Virus record (IMG/VR): IMGVR_UViG_3300033997_000505
Span: 1 to 37,284 of that record
Reading direction: 5' to 3' (one strand)
Length of the DNA stretch: 37,284 nt
Source: a virus
This document shows, one piece after another, positions 32,028 through 37,284 of this stretch. Numbering within the stretch: the first letter of the stretch is position 1; each line of letters starts with the position of its first letter. The notes below the pieces were generated by a model. That model saw only the letters and a program-made list of their open reading frames with translations. It did not search any database and was not told the DNA's origin. The translations under genes and the position numbers were made by a program.

Positions 32028-32720
32028 ATCGCTGAAGCCATCGAACTGAAGGGCGTCTCCAAGAAGGAGGTGGCCGAGCACTTTGAGGTAAGGCCCCCAT
32101 CCATCCAAGACTGGGTGAATCGCGGGACCATCAGCAAGGACAAGCTCCCTAAGCTCTGGAGCTACTTCGCAGATGTGGTCCAGCCAGCGCACTGGGGGCT
32201 GCCCGATTACCCGCCAGGGACTACCGCCGACAACTCAAAACATGGGGAGAACGTGATCCAGGTCATTGATGACACCCCGCCTCCTGGCTACGTCCGCCTG
32301 CAGCATCTGTCTGTCCGGCCGTCGATGGGTCCGGGCTCGCACTTGGATGAGGCCGTGCAGATCGTCCGCCACCTCGATGTCTTGGAAAGCTGGGTCCGCA
32401 AGAAGATCGGGACCGTCAACCCTGAGCGCATCAAGATCATGACGGGCAACGGCCACAGCATGAAACCAACTATTCAAGATGAAGACTTGGTATTTGTAGA
32501 TATGGGACAGCGGACCATTGACGCACAGGGTATTTACGTCATCGATGTTTACAACCGCCTCTTGTTAAAGAAAGCCCTAATACTTTCTGACGGCACCCTG
32601 GTCCTTCGCAGTGACAACATCGTGGACTATCCCGACGAGGAGCGAATTGATCTTCGTAAGGCATCTGAGTGCATCAACATTGCCGGCAAGGTGTTGGCGT
32701 GGTGGACTATGAAGCATTGA
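31998..32720 (+). CDS. CI-type lysogenic repressor with S24 autoprotease domain
   Basis: The 240-residue product has an N-terminal HTH (about 5-60: IAEAIELKGVSKKEVAEHFE, VRPPSIQDWVNRGTISKDKL). Its C-terminal LexA/CI-type S24 domain has the serine in GNGHSMKPTI and a lysine in LLLKKALI that fit the Ser-Lys dyad. It would repress both early promoters and be inactivated by RecA-stimulated self-cleavage. The cleavage site (usually Ala-Gly or Cys-Gly) is not evident in the linker. No good ribosome site precedes ATG 31998, and an operator covers the start, so autorepression is likely. Confidence 0.85.
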   Translation: MLTGEKLGQAIAEAIELKGVSKKEVAEHFEVRPPSIQDWVNRGTISKDKLPKLWSYFADVVQPAHWGLPDYPPGTTADNSKHGENVIQVIDDTPPPGYVRLQHLSVRPSMGPGSHLDEAVQIVRHLDVLESWVRKKIGTVNPERIKIMTGNGHSMKPTIQDEDLVFVDMGQRTIDAQGIYVIDVYNRLLLKKALILSDGTLVLRSDNIVDYPDEERIDLRKASECINIAGKVLAWWTMKH

Positions 32721-32747
32721 ATGCACGCCCCCCAACCTGAAACCGAG

Positions 32748-32770
32748 AGCCCGCCATGAGCGGGCTTTTT
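32748..32770 (+). terminator. Intrinsic terminator after cI
   Basis: AGCCCGC (32748-32754), loop CATGA, GCGGGCT (32760-32766), then TTTT. It is a textbook intrinsic terminator 28 bases after the cI stop, insulating cI from the SOS-boxed gene. Confidence 0.9.
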
Positions 32771-32810
32771 CATGGCCGCCGACTCTCGGACTGCGCCCCA
32801 TGTAACAAAT

Positions 32811-32842
32811 TACTGTACATACATACAGCCATGATGCATACT
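32811..32842 (+). promoter_or_regulatory. LexA (SOS) box with promoter
   Basis: TACTGTACATACATACAG (32811-32828) contains CTGT-N8-ACAG, the LexA box of gamma- and betaproteobacteria. A promoter TGTACA (32814-32819), 17 bases, CATACT (32837-32842) overlaps it, so LexA would cover the -35. The next start codon is 35 bases downstream of the -10. Confidence 0.75.
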
Positions 32843-32876
32843 AGAACTGTGTTTTTAACCAGCACCAAGGATGCAC

Positions 32877-33176
32877 ATGACCACGACCGCCCTCAGCTCG
32901 TTCCGCGTAACCCTTCAAGACTGCGTGGGCATTGAACACGACATCAAGGCCAAGGCCGAAGCGCGCTTCGCCAAGGTGATTGAACGCAGCTTCCCCACCC
33001 ATGAGGCCATGACACGGGCCTACAAGCTCTTCAACGATGCGGCCGAGGGCGGCGTAATCGGGAAGGCCAACGAGCCAGTGGCGCTCTCCTGGCAGAAAGC
33101 CTATGAGGCAGCCCAGCAAGCCGGACTCCAGGGGATCGCTGTGGAGGAGGCCTACTTTGAAGTCCGTCTGCACTGA
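32877..33176 (+). CDS. SOS-regulated small phage protein, 99 aa
   Basis: ATG 32877 has AAGGA six bases upstream; ATG 32871 overlaps that ribosome site. The product (MTTTALSSFRVTLQDCVGIE, ARFAKVIERSFPTHEAMTRA, then VALSWQKAYEAAQQAGLQGI) is soluble and helical with no family I recognise. It lies between cI and the second CI operator cluster and is preceded by a LexA box, so it is produced on DNA damage while CI still holds the early promoters. A SOS-induced antirepressor, like Tum of phage 186, is the obvious hypothesis but has no sequence support. Confidence 0.65.
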   Translation: MTTTALSSFRVTLQDCVGIEHDIKAKAEARFAKVIERSFPTHEAMTRAYKLFNDAAEGGVIGKANEPVALSWQKAYEAAQQAGLQGIAVEEAYFEVRLH

Positions 33177-33202
33177 GCGCATCGGCAGTGCATCAAAAAT
33201 AA

Positions 33203-33245
33203 TAAGGCAACGCCTATTGCAAGAAATTAGGCATCGCCTTATTAT
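33203..33245 (+). promoter_or_regulatory. Early rightward promoter with two CI operators
   Basis: TTGCAA (33217-33222), 17 bases, TATTAT (33240-33245) is a strong promoter. Operator TAAGGCAACGCCTAT (centre 33210) overlaps the -35 upstream side and TTAGGCATCGCCTTA (centre 33234) fills the spacer. Their 24-bp spacing equals that of the first two operators at the leftward promoter. Confidence 0.8.
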
Positions 33246-33251
33246 CGCCCT

Positions 33252-33634
33252 CAACGTACCTGACCACCGCACATGCGGACCGGCAGGGAAGTTGGGCACC
33301 ACGGCATCGACCGGGCAAGCCCCGGTCTTTCACAAGTTGCAGCCGATGCTTGCCCCACCTGCGGGGCATTCCGGCACACGCATCAGCGGGCATGGGCCGC
33401 TGCTCTGCTCTGGCAGTCCTGCCAGGCCACAGTCCGCCAAAGCGCGGTACACGGGCAGTTTGGTGAGGCAAACAGGATTGCCAAGATCAGAAACATGTTG
33501 AGGTTTACAGGGATACCAAGATCAGCAAAGCCCTGCGCGAAAGCGCTGACAGCCCGGAAAGAACGGGCGAAACAAAAGAGGCTTCTCGATTCGGGAGGCC
33601 TTTTCTGTTTCCGCCACCACCACAGGAGATCACC
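33252..33634 (+). other. Long structured leader without a gene
   Basis: About 380 bases separate the predicted transcript start from the first gene, and no credible coding region lies inside. It contains GACCGGG-CAAGC-CCCGGTC followed by TTT (33309-33330), TGCCCC-ACCTGC-GGGGCA (33350-33367), GCGC-GAAA-GCGC (33535-33546), CCCG-GAAAGAA-CGGG, and a final terminator at 33574-33604. CCAAGATCAG occurs twice (around 33480 and 33517). Two terminator-like hairpins in a leader suggest antitermination or attenuation control of the right operon. Confidence 0.55.
33574..33604 (+). terminator. Terminator at the end of the right-operon leader
   Basis: The arm 33574-33588 (AAAAGAGGCTTCTCG) pairs with 33592-33604 (CGGGAGGCCTTTT) with some G-T pairs around the loop ATT. 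The hairpin is followed by T-rich sequence. It lies 30 bases before the first gene of the rightward operon, so it must be bypassed for expression. Confidence 0.7.
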
Positions 33635-33970
33635 GTGAACCAATCCCAATCCCTCGCCCATCTCGGCGCCGCCCCTGCCCGCGGAGTCAGCACCCTGCAC
33701 GCCGCTGCCCAGGCCCAACCCGTCAGCCACGTCGAAGCCGCGCTCAGCAACGTCGATGCAGGCATGGATGACTTGAAGAACACCATCAGGCGCATCTCGG
33801 GCCGCCTGGAACCCGTGATGTCGGCTGCCGGCATCTCAGCCGAGGGCAGTGCGCACGAGGCTGAACCTGCATCCTCCACGCCGCTGGTGCGCCGGCTGAA
33901 CGAGCTGGCCAACCAGTTGCGCCAGGACTGCGCCGTCCTGCGGGACTTGGAGCAGCGCCTGGCGCTGTGA
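33635..33970 (+). CDS. Hypothetical early right protein, 111 aa
   Basis: Start is GTG 33635 with AGGAG six bases upstream. The product is Ala-rich and helical (HVEAALSNVDAGMDDLKNTI at the centre, VRRLNELANQLRQDCAVLRD near the end) and may form a coiled coil. Not recognised. Its stop overlaps the start of the next gene (TGATG). Confidence 0.6.
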   Translation: MNQSQSLAHLGAAPARGVSTLHAAAQAQPVSHVEAALSNVDAGMDDLKNTIRRISGRLEPVMSAAGISAEGSAHEAEPASSTPLVRRLNELANQLRQDCAVLRDLEQRLAL

Positions 33971-34458
33971 TGGGGATGGCGAACACCTTCGGGGCGCGCC
34001 TGATCCGCGCCCGAGTCGAAAAGGGGCTGACCCAGTCGGATCTGGCCGCGATCAGCGGCATAGCGCCCGCGCAGGTCTCGCGCTACGAGGCCGACAAGAA
34101 CCAGCCCCGCCTGCTTGTCCTCCGCAAGCTGGCCGCCGCGCTGGATATTGCCCCCGACCGACTGCTGGCCGGCGACGATGAGGCCGATACCGAGCCTGCA
34201 GACGCGGCACCGACGACGCAGTGCAAGCTGCGCATCCCTGTCGATCTGTACGCGGGCCTCAGCAAGCTGGCGGGCGCCGCCAACCGCAGCCTCAACGCCG
34301 AGATCGTCCACCGCCTGGCCCAGACCCTGGGCGAGGACTTCGCCGCCGAGCAGCCCGCTGCGCAGCCGGTGCTGGCCGAGTTGCTGGCCCAGATGCGCGA
34401 GCAGACCGGCCTGTTGCGCGAGCTGGTGGAGCTGGCGCGCGCTGCCAATCCCGATTGA
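33970..34458 (+). CDS. Regulator fusing an XRE HTH and an Arc-like RHH domain
   Basis: The 162-residue product has an N-terminal XRE HTH (about 5-65: FGARLIRARVEKGLTQSDLA, AISGIAPAQVSRYEADKNQP). It is joined through an Asp/Glu/Ala linker to a ribbon-helix-helix domain (~85-120: CKLRIPVDLYAGLSKLAGAA, NRSLNAEIVHRLAQTL), then a helical tail (~130-160). The RHH part resembles those at 9478 and 9978. Two DNA-binding folds in one chain suggest two operator types or a bridged complex. ATG 33970 overlaps the upstream stop; ATG 33976 is also possible. Confidence 0.75.
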   Translation: MGMANTFGARLIRARVEKGLTQSDLAAISGIAPAQVSRYEADKNQPRLLVLRKLAAALDIAPDRLLAGDDEADTEPADAAPTTQCKLRIPVDLYAGLSKLAGAANRSLNAEIVHRLAQTLGEDFAAEQPAAQPVLAELLAQMREQTGLLRELVELARAANPD

Positions 34459-34501
34459 GCGGATTGACAGCGGGACCGAAACCCTCTTTCCAAGGAATGA
34501 A

Positions 34502-34696
34502 ATGAAGAAAACCGACACCCCATCCATCCTCGGCATTGCCGTGGCCCTGATCCTTCTGGCGCTCGCCGTCGGCGGATGGATCGCCAACATCGTGAAGATC
34601 GTCAATACCGACTTTGACGTCTTCACGGGCCTGCTGATCGCTCGTTGCATTGGCGTCTTCATGGCGCCGCTCGGCGCCGTGCTGGGCTACGTCTGA
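34502..34696 (+). CDS. Small inner-membrane protein with two TM segments, 64 aa
   Basis: The product (MKKTDTPSILGIAVALILLA at the start, GLLIARCIGVFMAPLGAVLG at the end) has two hydrophobic segments (~8-32 and ~42-62). AAGGA precedes ATG 34502. It is in the rightward early operon after the HTH-RHH gene. Small two-span proteins of this kind can act in exclusion or lysis timing, but nothing here specifies which. Confidence 0.65.
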   Translation: MKKTDTPSILGIAVALILLALAVGGWIANIVKIVNTDFDVFTGLLIARCIGVFMAPLGAVLGYV

Positions 34697-35111
34697 CCAC
34701 AAGCCCCCGGCCAAGTGCCGGGGCCATCACGAAGGCAGATTGCGAAGCGCTCGGGAGGCGTCCCGGCTTGACCCTGGTTCACCCAGACAAATTCGCTGCA
34801 GTCTGCCCCCGTGATGGCCAATCGTGACGGGTAGTTGCCCACCTGCAAGCGGTGAGAGTCCGCCAAACCGTCAATAGAAGGAAAGCCGGGGCGAACACGG
34901 CATGCCATCATCCATACCCTGGCCACGGGGTCGCAGAGACCTGACCAGCCGCAGCAGGTGGAAGCCCTGCACCTTTTACTCTCCGTTCACATTTGCCCGG
35001 CCGTGGGCAGAGTATCGTGGACGCAATCAGTTTCCACGCCGAGCCTGGGCATCCTCCTCCCTCCCTCTCTACTTCCCAGGCGCGCCTTTCAAGGCATCGG
35101 CACTTTCCATC
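34697..35111 (+). other. Non-coding stretch with strong predicted RNA structure
   Basis: No convincing gene is seen. GGCCATCAC (34722-34730) pairs exactly with GTGATGGCC (34811-34819); inside it GGCAGA pairs with TCTGCC (34734-34739 with 34802-34807) and GCGAA with TTCGC (34742-34746 with 34792-34796), and CGGGA-GGCG-TCCCG forms an inner hairpin. A second structure begins with GACGG near 34825, closed by CCGTC near 34868, enclosing GCGG-TGAGAGT-CCGC. A CCCCGGC-CAAGT-GCCGGGG hairpin (34705-34723) lies just after the membrane gene. Confidence 0.5.
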
Positions 35112-35148
35112 AAGGCCCTGCAGCTTCACCAGTTGCAGGGCCTTTTTT
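35112..35148 (+). terminator. Intrinsic terminator in the right operon
   Basis: AAGGCCCTGCA (35112-35122) pairs perfectly with TGCAGGGCCTT (35134-35144), followed by TTTT. It would end transcripts entering from the structured stretch upstream unless antiterminated. Confidence 0.85.
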
Positions 35149-35176
35149 GTTTCGTGGGGCCGCTCTCGCGGCATTG

Positions 35177-35213
35177 GCCCGCCCTGCAGCAATGTGGGGC
35201 GGGCGCCTTTTTG
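35177..35213 (+). terminator. Second tandem terminator before the next gene
   Basis: GCCCGCCC (35177-35184) pairs with GGGCGGGC (35197-35204), then GCCTTTTT. It ends ten bases before the next start codon. Two terminators in series just upstream of a gene suggest regulated read-through or a promoter hidden between them. Confidence 0.7.
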
Positions 35214-35222
35214 GAATCCACC

Positions 35223-35420
35223 ATGAGATCGAAATTCATTCGCCGCCGCGGCGGCAGAGCCCAGGCCCAGTACGAGCCTCAGACATATGCCGACTGGCGC
35301 GAAGAACAGCGCCTCATCGCCGAGCAGGAGGCCCAGCGCCAAGCGCAACGAGCAGCCACCAACCCGAATCCGCCTCCTGGCGGATTTGTCGTTTCAGGAG
35401 AGCCCAAATGCAACGAGTGA
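35223..35420 (+). CDS. Small basic protein, 65 aa
   Basis: The product (MRSKFIRRRGGRAQAQYEPQ, TYADWREEQRLIAEQEAQRQ, ending FVVSGEPKCNE) has a basic N-terminus and a Gln/Glu helix. An AATCCGCC/GGCGGATT hairpin lies in its last codons. The gene overlaps the next by 13 bases. Not recognised. Confidence 0.5.
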   Translation: MRSKFIRRRGGRAQAQYEPQTYADWREEQRLIAEQEAQRQAQRAATNPNPPPGGFVVSGEPKCNE

Positions 35421-35719
35421 TCCCCACCGAGCCCTACAACCCTGACCCGGATGCGCGCTTTCTGCGCCAGGCGTCCTGCCCTGGCCCTGTGGTCGAGCCG
35501 GGCCCGGCGCCCACGCCTGGCAGCTGGCTCCTGCTGTGCTTGGCCCTCCTTGCGGCCCTGGCGCTCAGCGCCTGCGCGGATGCCGGTGCTGCCCAGGACG
35601 CCGTGGCCAGCGCAGCGGACGTGCAGCGCGCGCACAGCGCCGCCCAGGCCTGCCCGCCCGGTCATGCAGTCGTGTGGACCGGCCCGCAATCCATGGAATG
35701 CCTGCGCGAGCTCCCATGA
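35408..35719 (+). CDS. Membrane-anchored or lipoprotein-like small protein, 103 aa
   Basis: ATG 35408 follows AGGAG. After a ~39-residue Pro-rich N-terminus comes a hydrophobic segment with a lipobox-like end (LLLCLALLAALALSACADAG, Cys56), then ~45 residues (VASAADVQRAHSAAQACPPG). The n-region is too long for a usual lipoprotein signal, so it may be a single-span protein instead. Unrecognised; the overlap with its neighbours shows it belongs to the operon. Confidence 0.55.
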   Translation: MQRVIPTEPYNPDPDARFLRQASCPGPVVEPGPAPTPGSWLLLCLALLAALALSACADAGAAQDAVASAADVQRAHSAAQACPPGHAVVWTGPQSMECLRELP

Positions 35720-35808
35720 CCAAACTCCTCGGCTTTTTCCTCTGGTCGGCCTTCTCGGCCGCCGGTTTTGCTGCTGCGGTCGCCATCTCCGGAGCACCCC
35801 TTTTCTGA
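35716..35808 (+). CDS. Tiny membrane peptide, 30 aa
   Basis: The product MTKLLGFFLWSAFSAAGFAA, then AVAISGAPLF is a single hydrophobic helix. Its ATG overlaps the stop of the lipoprotein-like gene (ATGA). Such one-span peptides are common in phage early operons. The coding call rests on the coupled start. Confidence 0.5.
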   Translation: MTKLLGFFLWSAFSAAGFAAAVAISGAPLF

Positions 35809-35825
35809 ACCTGGAACACCAGCTC

Positions 35826-36122
35826 ATGAGCCAATTCACAGACCCCATCGAAGGCGTGCGCGTCACCCACGAGATCACGTCCAACCACCACGCCCATGCC
35901 ATGACGCATGTGGCTGAGCCGATCATCGAAATCCTGAGCGCCTACGGCCAGCGCAACGGCAACACGTTTGCCCTGTATGGCGGCCTGTATGCCATGGGCT
36001 GCGCCCTGGCCAGCGTCGGCGCGAACCTGGAGCCCGGCGTGGATCTGCGTCAGCAGCTCGAACCCATGCTCGCCGGCTACCAGGCAATGCGCGAGTCCCA
36101 GGTCAAGGCACAGGCCCACTGA
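35826..36122 (+). CDS. Hypothetical early protein, 98 aa
   Basis: The product begins MSQFTDPIEGVRVTHEITSN and includes EPIIEILSAYGQRNGNTFAL, then YGGLYAMGCALASVGANLEP. It is soluble and helical with several His residues near the N-terminus. Not recognised. It is separated from the next gene by five bases. Confidence 0.6.
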   Translation: MSQFTDPIEGVRVTHEITSNHHAHAMTHVAEPIIEILSAYGQRNGNTFALYGGLYAMGCALASVGANLEPGVDLRQQLEPMLAGYQAMRESQVKAQAH

Positions 36123-36127
36123 TCGCC

Positions 36128-36415
36128 ATGGCGAATCCCGAGAAGCTCAACCTCTCGCAGATCTGCGCGGCCTTCGCGCCCGTGTTGCAGCTCAATGCGG
36201 CAAACCTTGCAGCCCTGGGCGTGCCCTTTGAAAAGGACCGCAACGCTGTGCTGATGAACGCCCGCGACCTGCCGCGCCTGGCCGACGCCCTGATCGACCA
36301 GCTCTACCAGAAGCGTGAGGAATTCCTCGCCGGGCCCGCGCCGCGCGCGCCAGCGATCCCTGTGCCCGCCATCCAGCACCTGCCGGCCGACGACACCGAA
36401 GGCGGCGCCCTGTAA
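36128..36415 (+). CDS. Hypothetical early protein, 95 aa
   Basis: The product (MANPEKLNLSQICAAFAPVL, PRLADALIDQLYQKREEFLA) is helical with a Pro-rich tail. Not recognised. It follows the previous gene closely without its own strong ribosome site, so translation is probably coupled. Confidence 0.55.
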   Translation: MANPEKLNLSQICAAFAPVLQLNAANLAALGVPFEKDRNAVLMNARDLPRLADALIDQLYQKREEFLAGPAPRAPAIPVPAIQHLPADDTEGGAL

Positions 36416-36423
36416 CCCACCGT

Positions 36424-36894
36424 TTGGAGAACCCCATATCGCAAACACCGGCAGATCTCTACGCCGCCGAGTTGAAGGCGCGAGCACAGGCGAATCAGCT
36501 CAGCACTGAGGCTGCCGCTCTGCGCAGGCAGGCGAAGACATGCGAGCTTGCAGTGGACGCCCACGGCATGCGCCTGCAGGCCAAGGAACTGAGCTTGGCA
36601 GCAGGTGCGGCGCGCGCACTGGCCAAAAGCCACCACATCGAGGCCGCCAACTGCCTGGAGCAGTGCGCTGCCGAGATGACCCACCGCATGCCCCACGACT
36701 ACCCCTCCTGGGGAATCATGAAAACGCGGGGCTACATGAAGCTGCTGGAGATCGTCGTCAGCAACGCCAAGCGCGCCAACCCCAAGCTCGCAATCGCCAC
36801 TGCCGCCCATACCGCGCTGCTGGGGCACGAGACCTGGACCGATGACGACGCCTTTTACTTCGGCTCCCTCCCCAAGAACCCCCAATCCCTCTGA
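36424..36894 (+). CDS. Hypothetical protein of the rdgC operon; start codon unclear
   Basis: The frame encodes up to 156 residues (SQTPADLYAAELKARAQANQ, CELAVDAHGMRLQAKELSLA, later GYMKLLEIVVSNAKRANPKL), mostly helical. The only in-frame conventional start near the front is TTG 36424, which has no ribosome site. GGAG at 36426-36429 instead points to codon 36436, which is ATA. The stop is three bases upstream of the rdgC ATG region, so the pair is coupled. Family not recognised. Confidence 0.55.
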   Translation: MENPISQTPADLYAAELKARAQANQLSTEAAALRRQAKTCELAVDAHGMRLQAKELSLAAGAARALAKSHHIEAANCLEQCAAEMTHRMPHDYPSWGIMKTRGYMKLLEIVVSNAKRANPKLAIATAAHTALLGHETWTDDDAFYFGSLPKNPQSL

Positions 36895-36899
36895 CCACC

Positions 36900-37284
36900 A
36901 TGCTCAAGAATCTGACCATTTACCGCATCGCGTCCTCCTGGCCCGCGGACTTCGCAGCCCTGGAAGCTGCACTCGCAAAGTCTCCGTTCGCTGCATGCGG
37001 CCTGACACAAGAGCGCTCTGCCGGCTGGGTTCCGCCCCGTGGCGAAGAACACGGCGCCCTCGCGGAAAACGTCGGCGGGCAATGGATCTGCCGCTTCATG
37101 ACCGAGGCCAAGATGCTGCCGGCCAGCGTGCTCAACCGCCGCGTCAACGAGAAGGCCGCCCACATCGAGGCCACCGAAGGCCGCAAGCCCGGCAAGAAGG
37201 AAAAGAAGGAACTCAAGGACGAGGCCAAGCTGGACCTGCTGCCCATGCCCTTCACCAAGCAGTGCGCCATGGGGGTGTGGCTGG
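36900..37284 (+). CDS. rdgC: Recombination-associated protein RdgC, N-terminal part
   Basis: The 128 visible residues (MLKNLTIYRIASSWPADFAA, GWVPPRGEEHGALAENVGGQ, MTEAKMLPASVLNRRVNEKA, then KEKKELKDEAKLDLLPMPFT) match the RdgC family pattern of E. coli ('FKNL..YRL', 'GWVPP.G', 'E.K.LP..V....', 'LKDE....LLP.AF'). RdgC is a ring-shaped DNA-binding protein that modulates RecA; many Burkholderiales phages carry it in the early region. The gene runs off the right edge. It lacks its own ribosome site and follows the previous stop by five bases. Confidence 0.9.
   Translation, partial: MLKNLTIYRIASSWPADFAALEAALAKSPFAACGLTQERSAGWVPPRGEEHGALAENVGGQWICRFMTEAKMLPASVLNRRVNEKAAHIEATEGRKPGKKEKKELKDEAKLDLLPMPFTKQCAMGVWL

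Noticed and set aside
34645-34926. Possible small genes on either strand after the two-TM gene
   Set aside because: The frames lack ribosome sites and cross strong inverted repeats; the rightward one overlaps the membrane gene out of frame.
34800-34990. Group II intron fragment
   Set aside because: Only a short resemblance (GGTGAGAGTCC) exists; no domain V, reverse transcriptase or intron boundaries were found. Kept only as an unexplained structured region.

Overview
The window is most of the genome of a temperate, P22/BcepC6B-like podovirus, either integrated or free. The host is probably a GC-rich betaproteobacterium of the order Burkholderiales (Comamonadaceae-like). That rests on high GC, Ala/Arg-rich proteins, a phage-type rdgC and the gene style, not on any host gene: no clear host gene, integrase, attachment site or lysis gene is visible. 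Both ends cut through phage genes, so the element continues on each side.

Layout. (1) Positions 1-24632, mostly leftward, form the late virion module. In transcription order these are small terminase, large terminase, P22-like portal, scaffold, major capsid protein, a small capsid-associated protein, a Gln-rich protein, head-tail adaptor, a 563-aa virion protein, a 2623-aa polyvalent ejection-type protein, a tandem-duplicated structural protein and a partial tail or fibre protein. (2) Inside that module, 9478-13649 is an accessory block. Its left part looks like the P22 immI locus: a Mnt-like ribbon-helix-helix gene faces an Arc-like gene plus a KilA-N antirepressor, with three operator copies and a possible sar-like antisense RNA. 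Its right part is a rightward three-gene moron: a small protein, a coiled-coil membrane protein and a secreted protein. (3) Positions 24733-25542 are a rightward moron: a 68-aa HTH regulator with two identical-geometry palindromes, followed by two small proteins. (4) Positions 25581-31922 are the leftward early operon (Cro/YdaS-like, Rha-type antirepressor, O-like initiator containing six 23-bp iterons, RuvC-like resolvase, DUF4406, YbcO-like nuclease, wHTH protein), with many 4-bp stop/start overlaps. (5) Positions 31923-33250 are immC: a CI-type S24 repressor, an SOS-box-controlled small gene and two clusters of the same operator. (6) Positions 33217-37284 are the rightward early operon with a long structured leader, small proteins and a partial rdgC.

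How it works together (inference). CI would hold both early promoters through operators of the form TAGGC-N3-GCCTA. DNA damage would act through CI autoproteolysis and through the LexA-boxed gene. The immI-like locus would give a second lysogeny control. The replication origin lies within the initiator gene, as in lambda. Late genes would follow, three of them sharing an unusual leader (TAGGGTTCG box plus a hairpin touching the start codon). The most interesting new signals are the immI/sar architecture, a linear motif shared between the ejection protein and a secreted moron protein, the shared late leader, and the HTH/palindrome moron that resembles Aca-type control of anti-defence genes.
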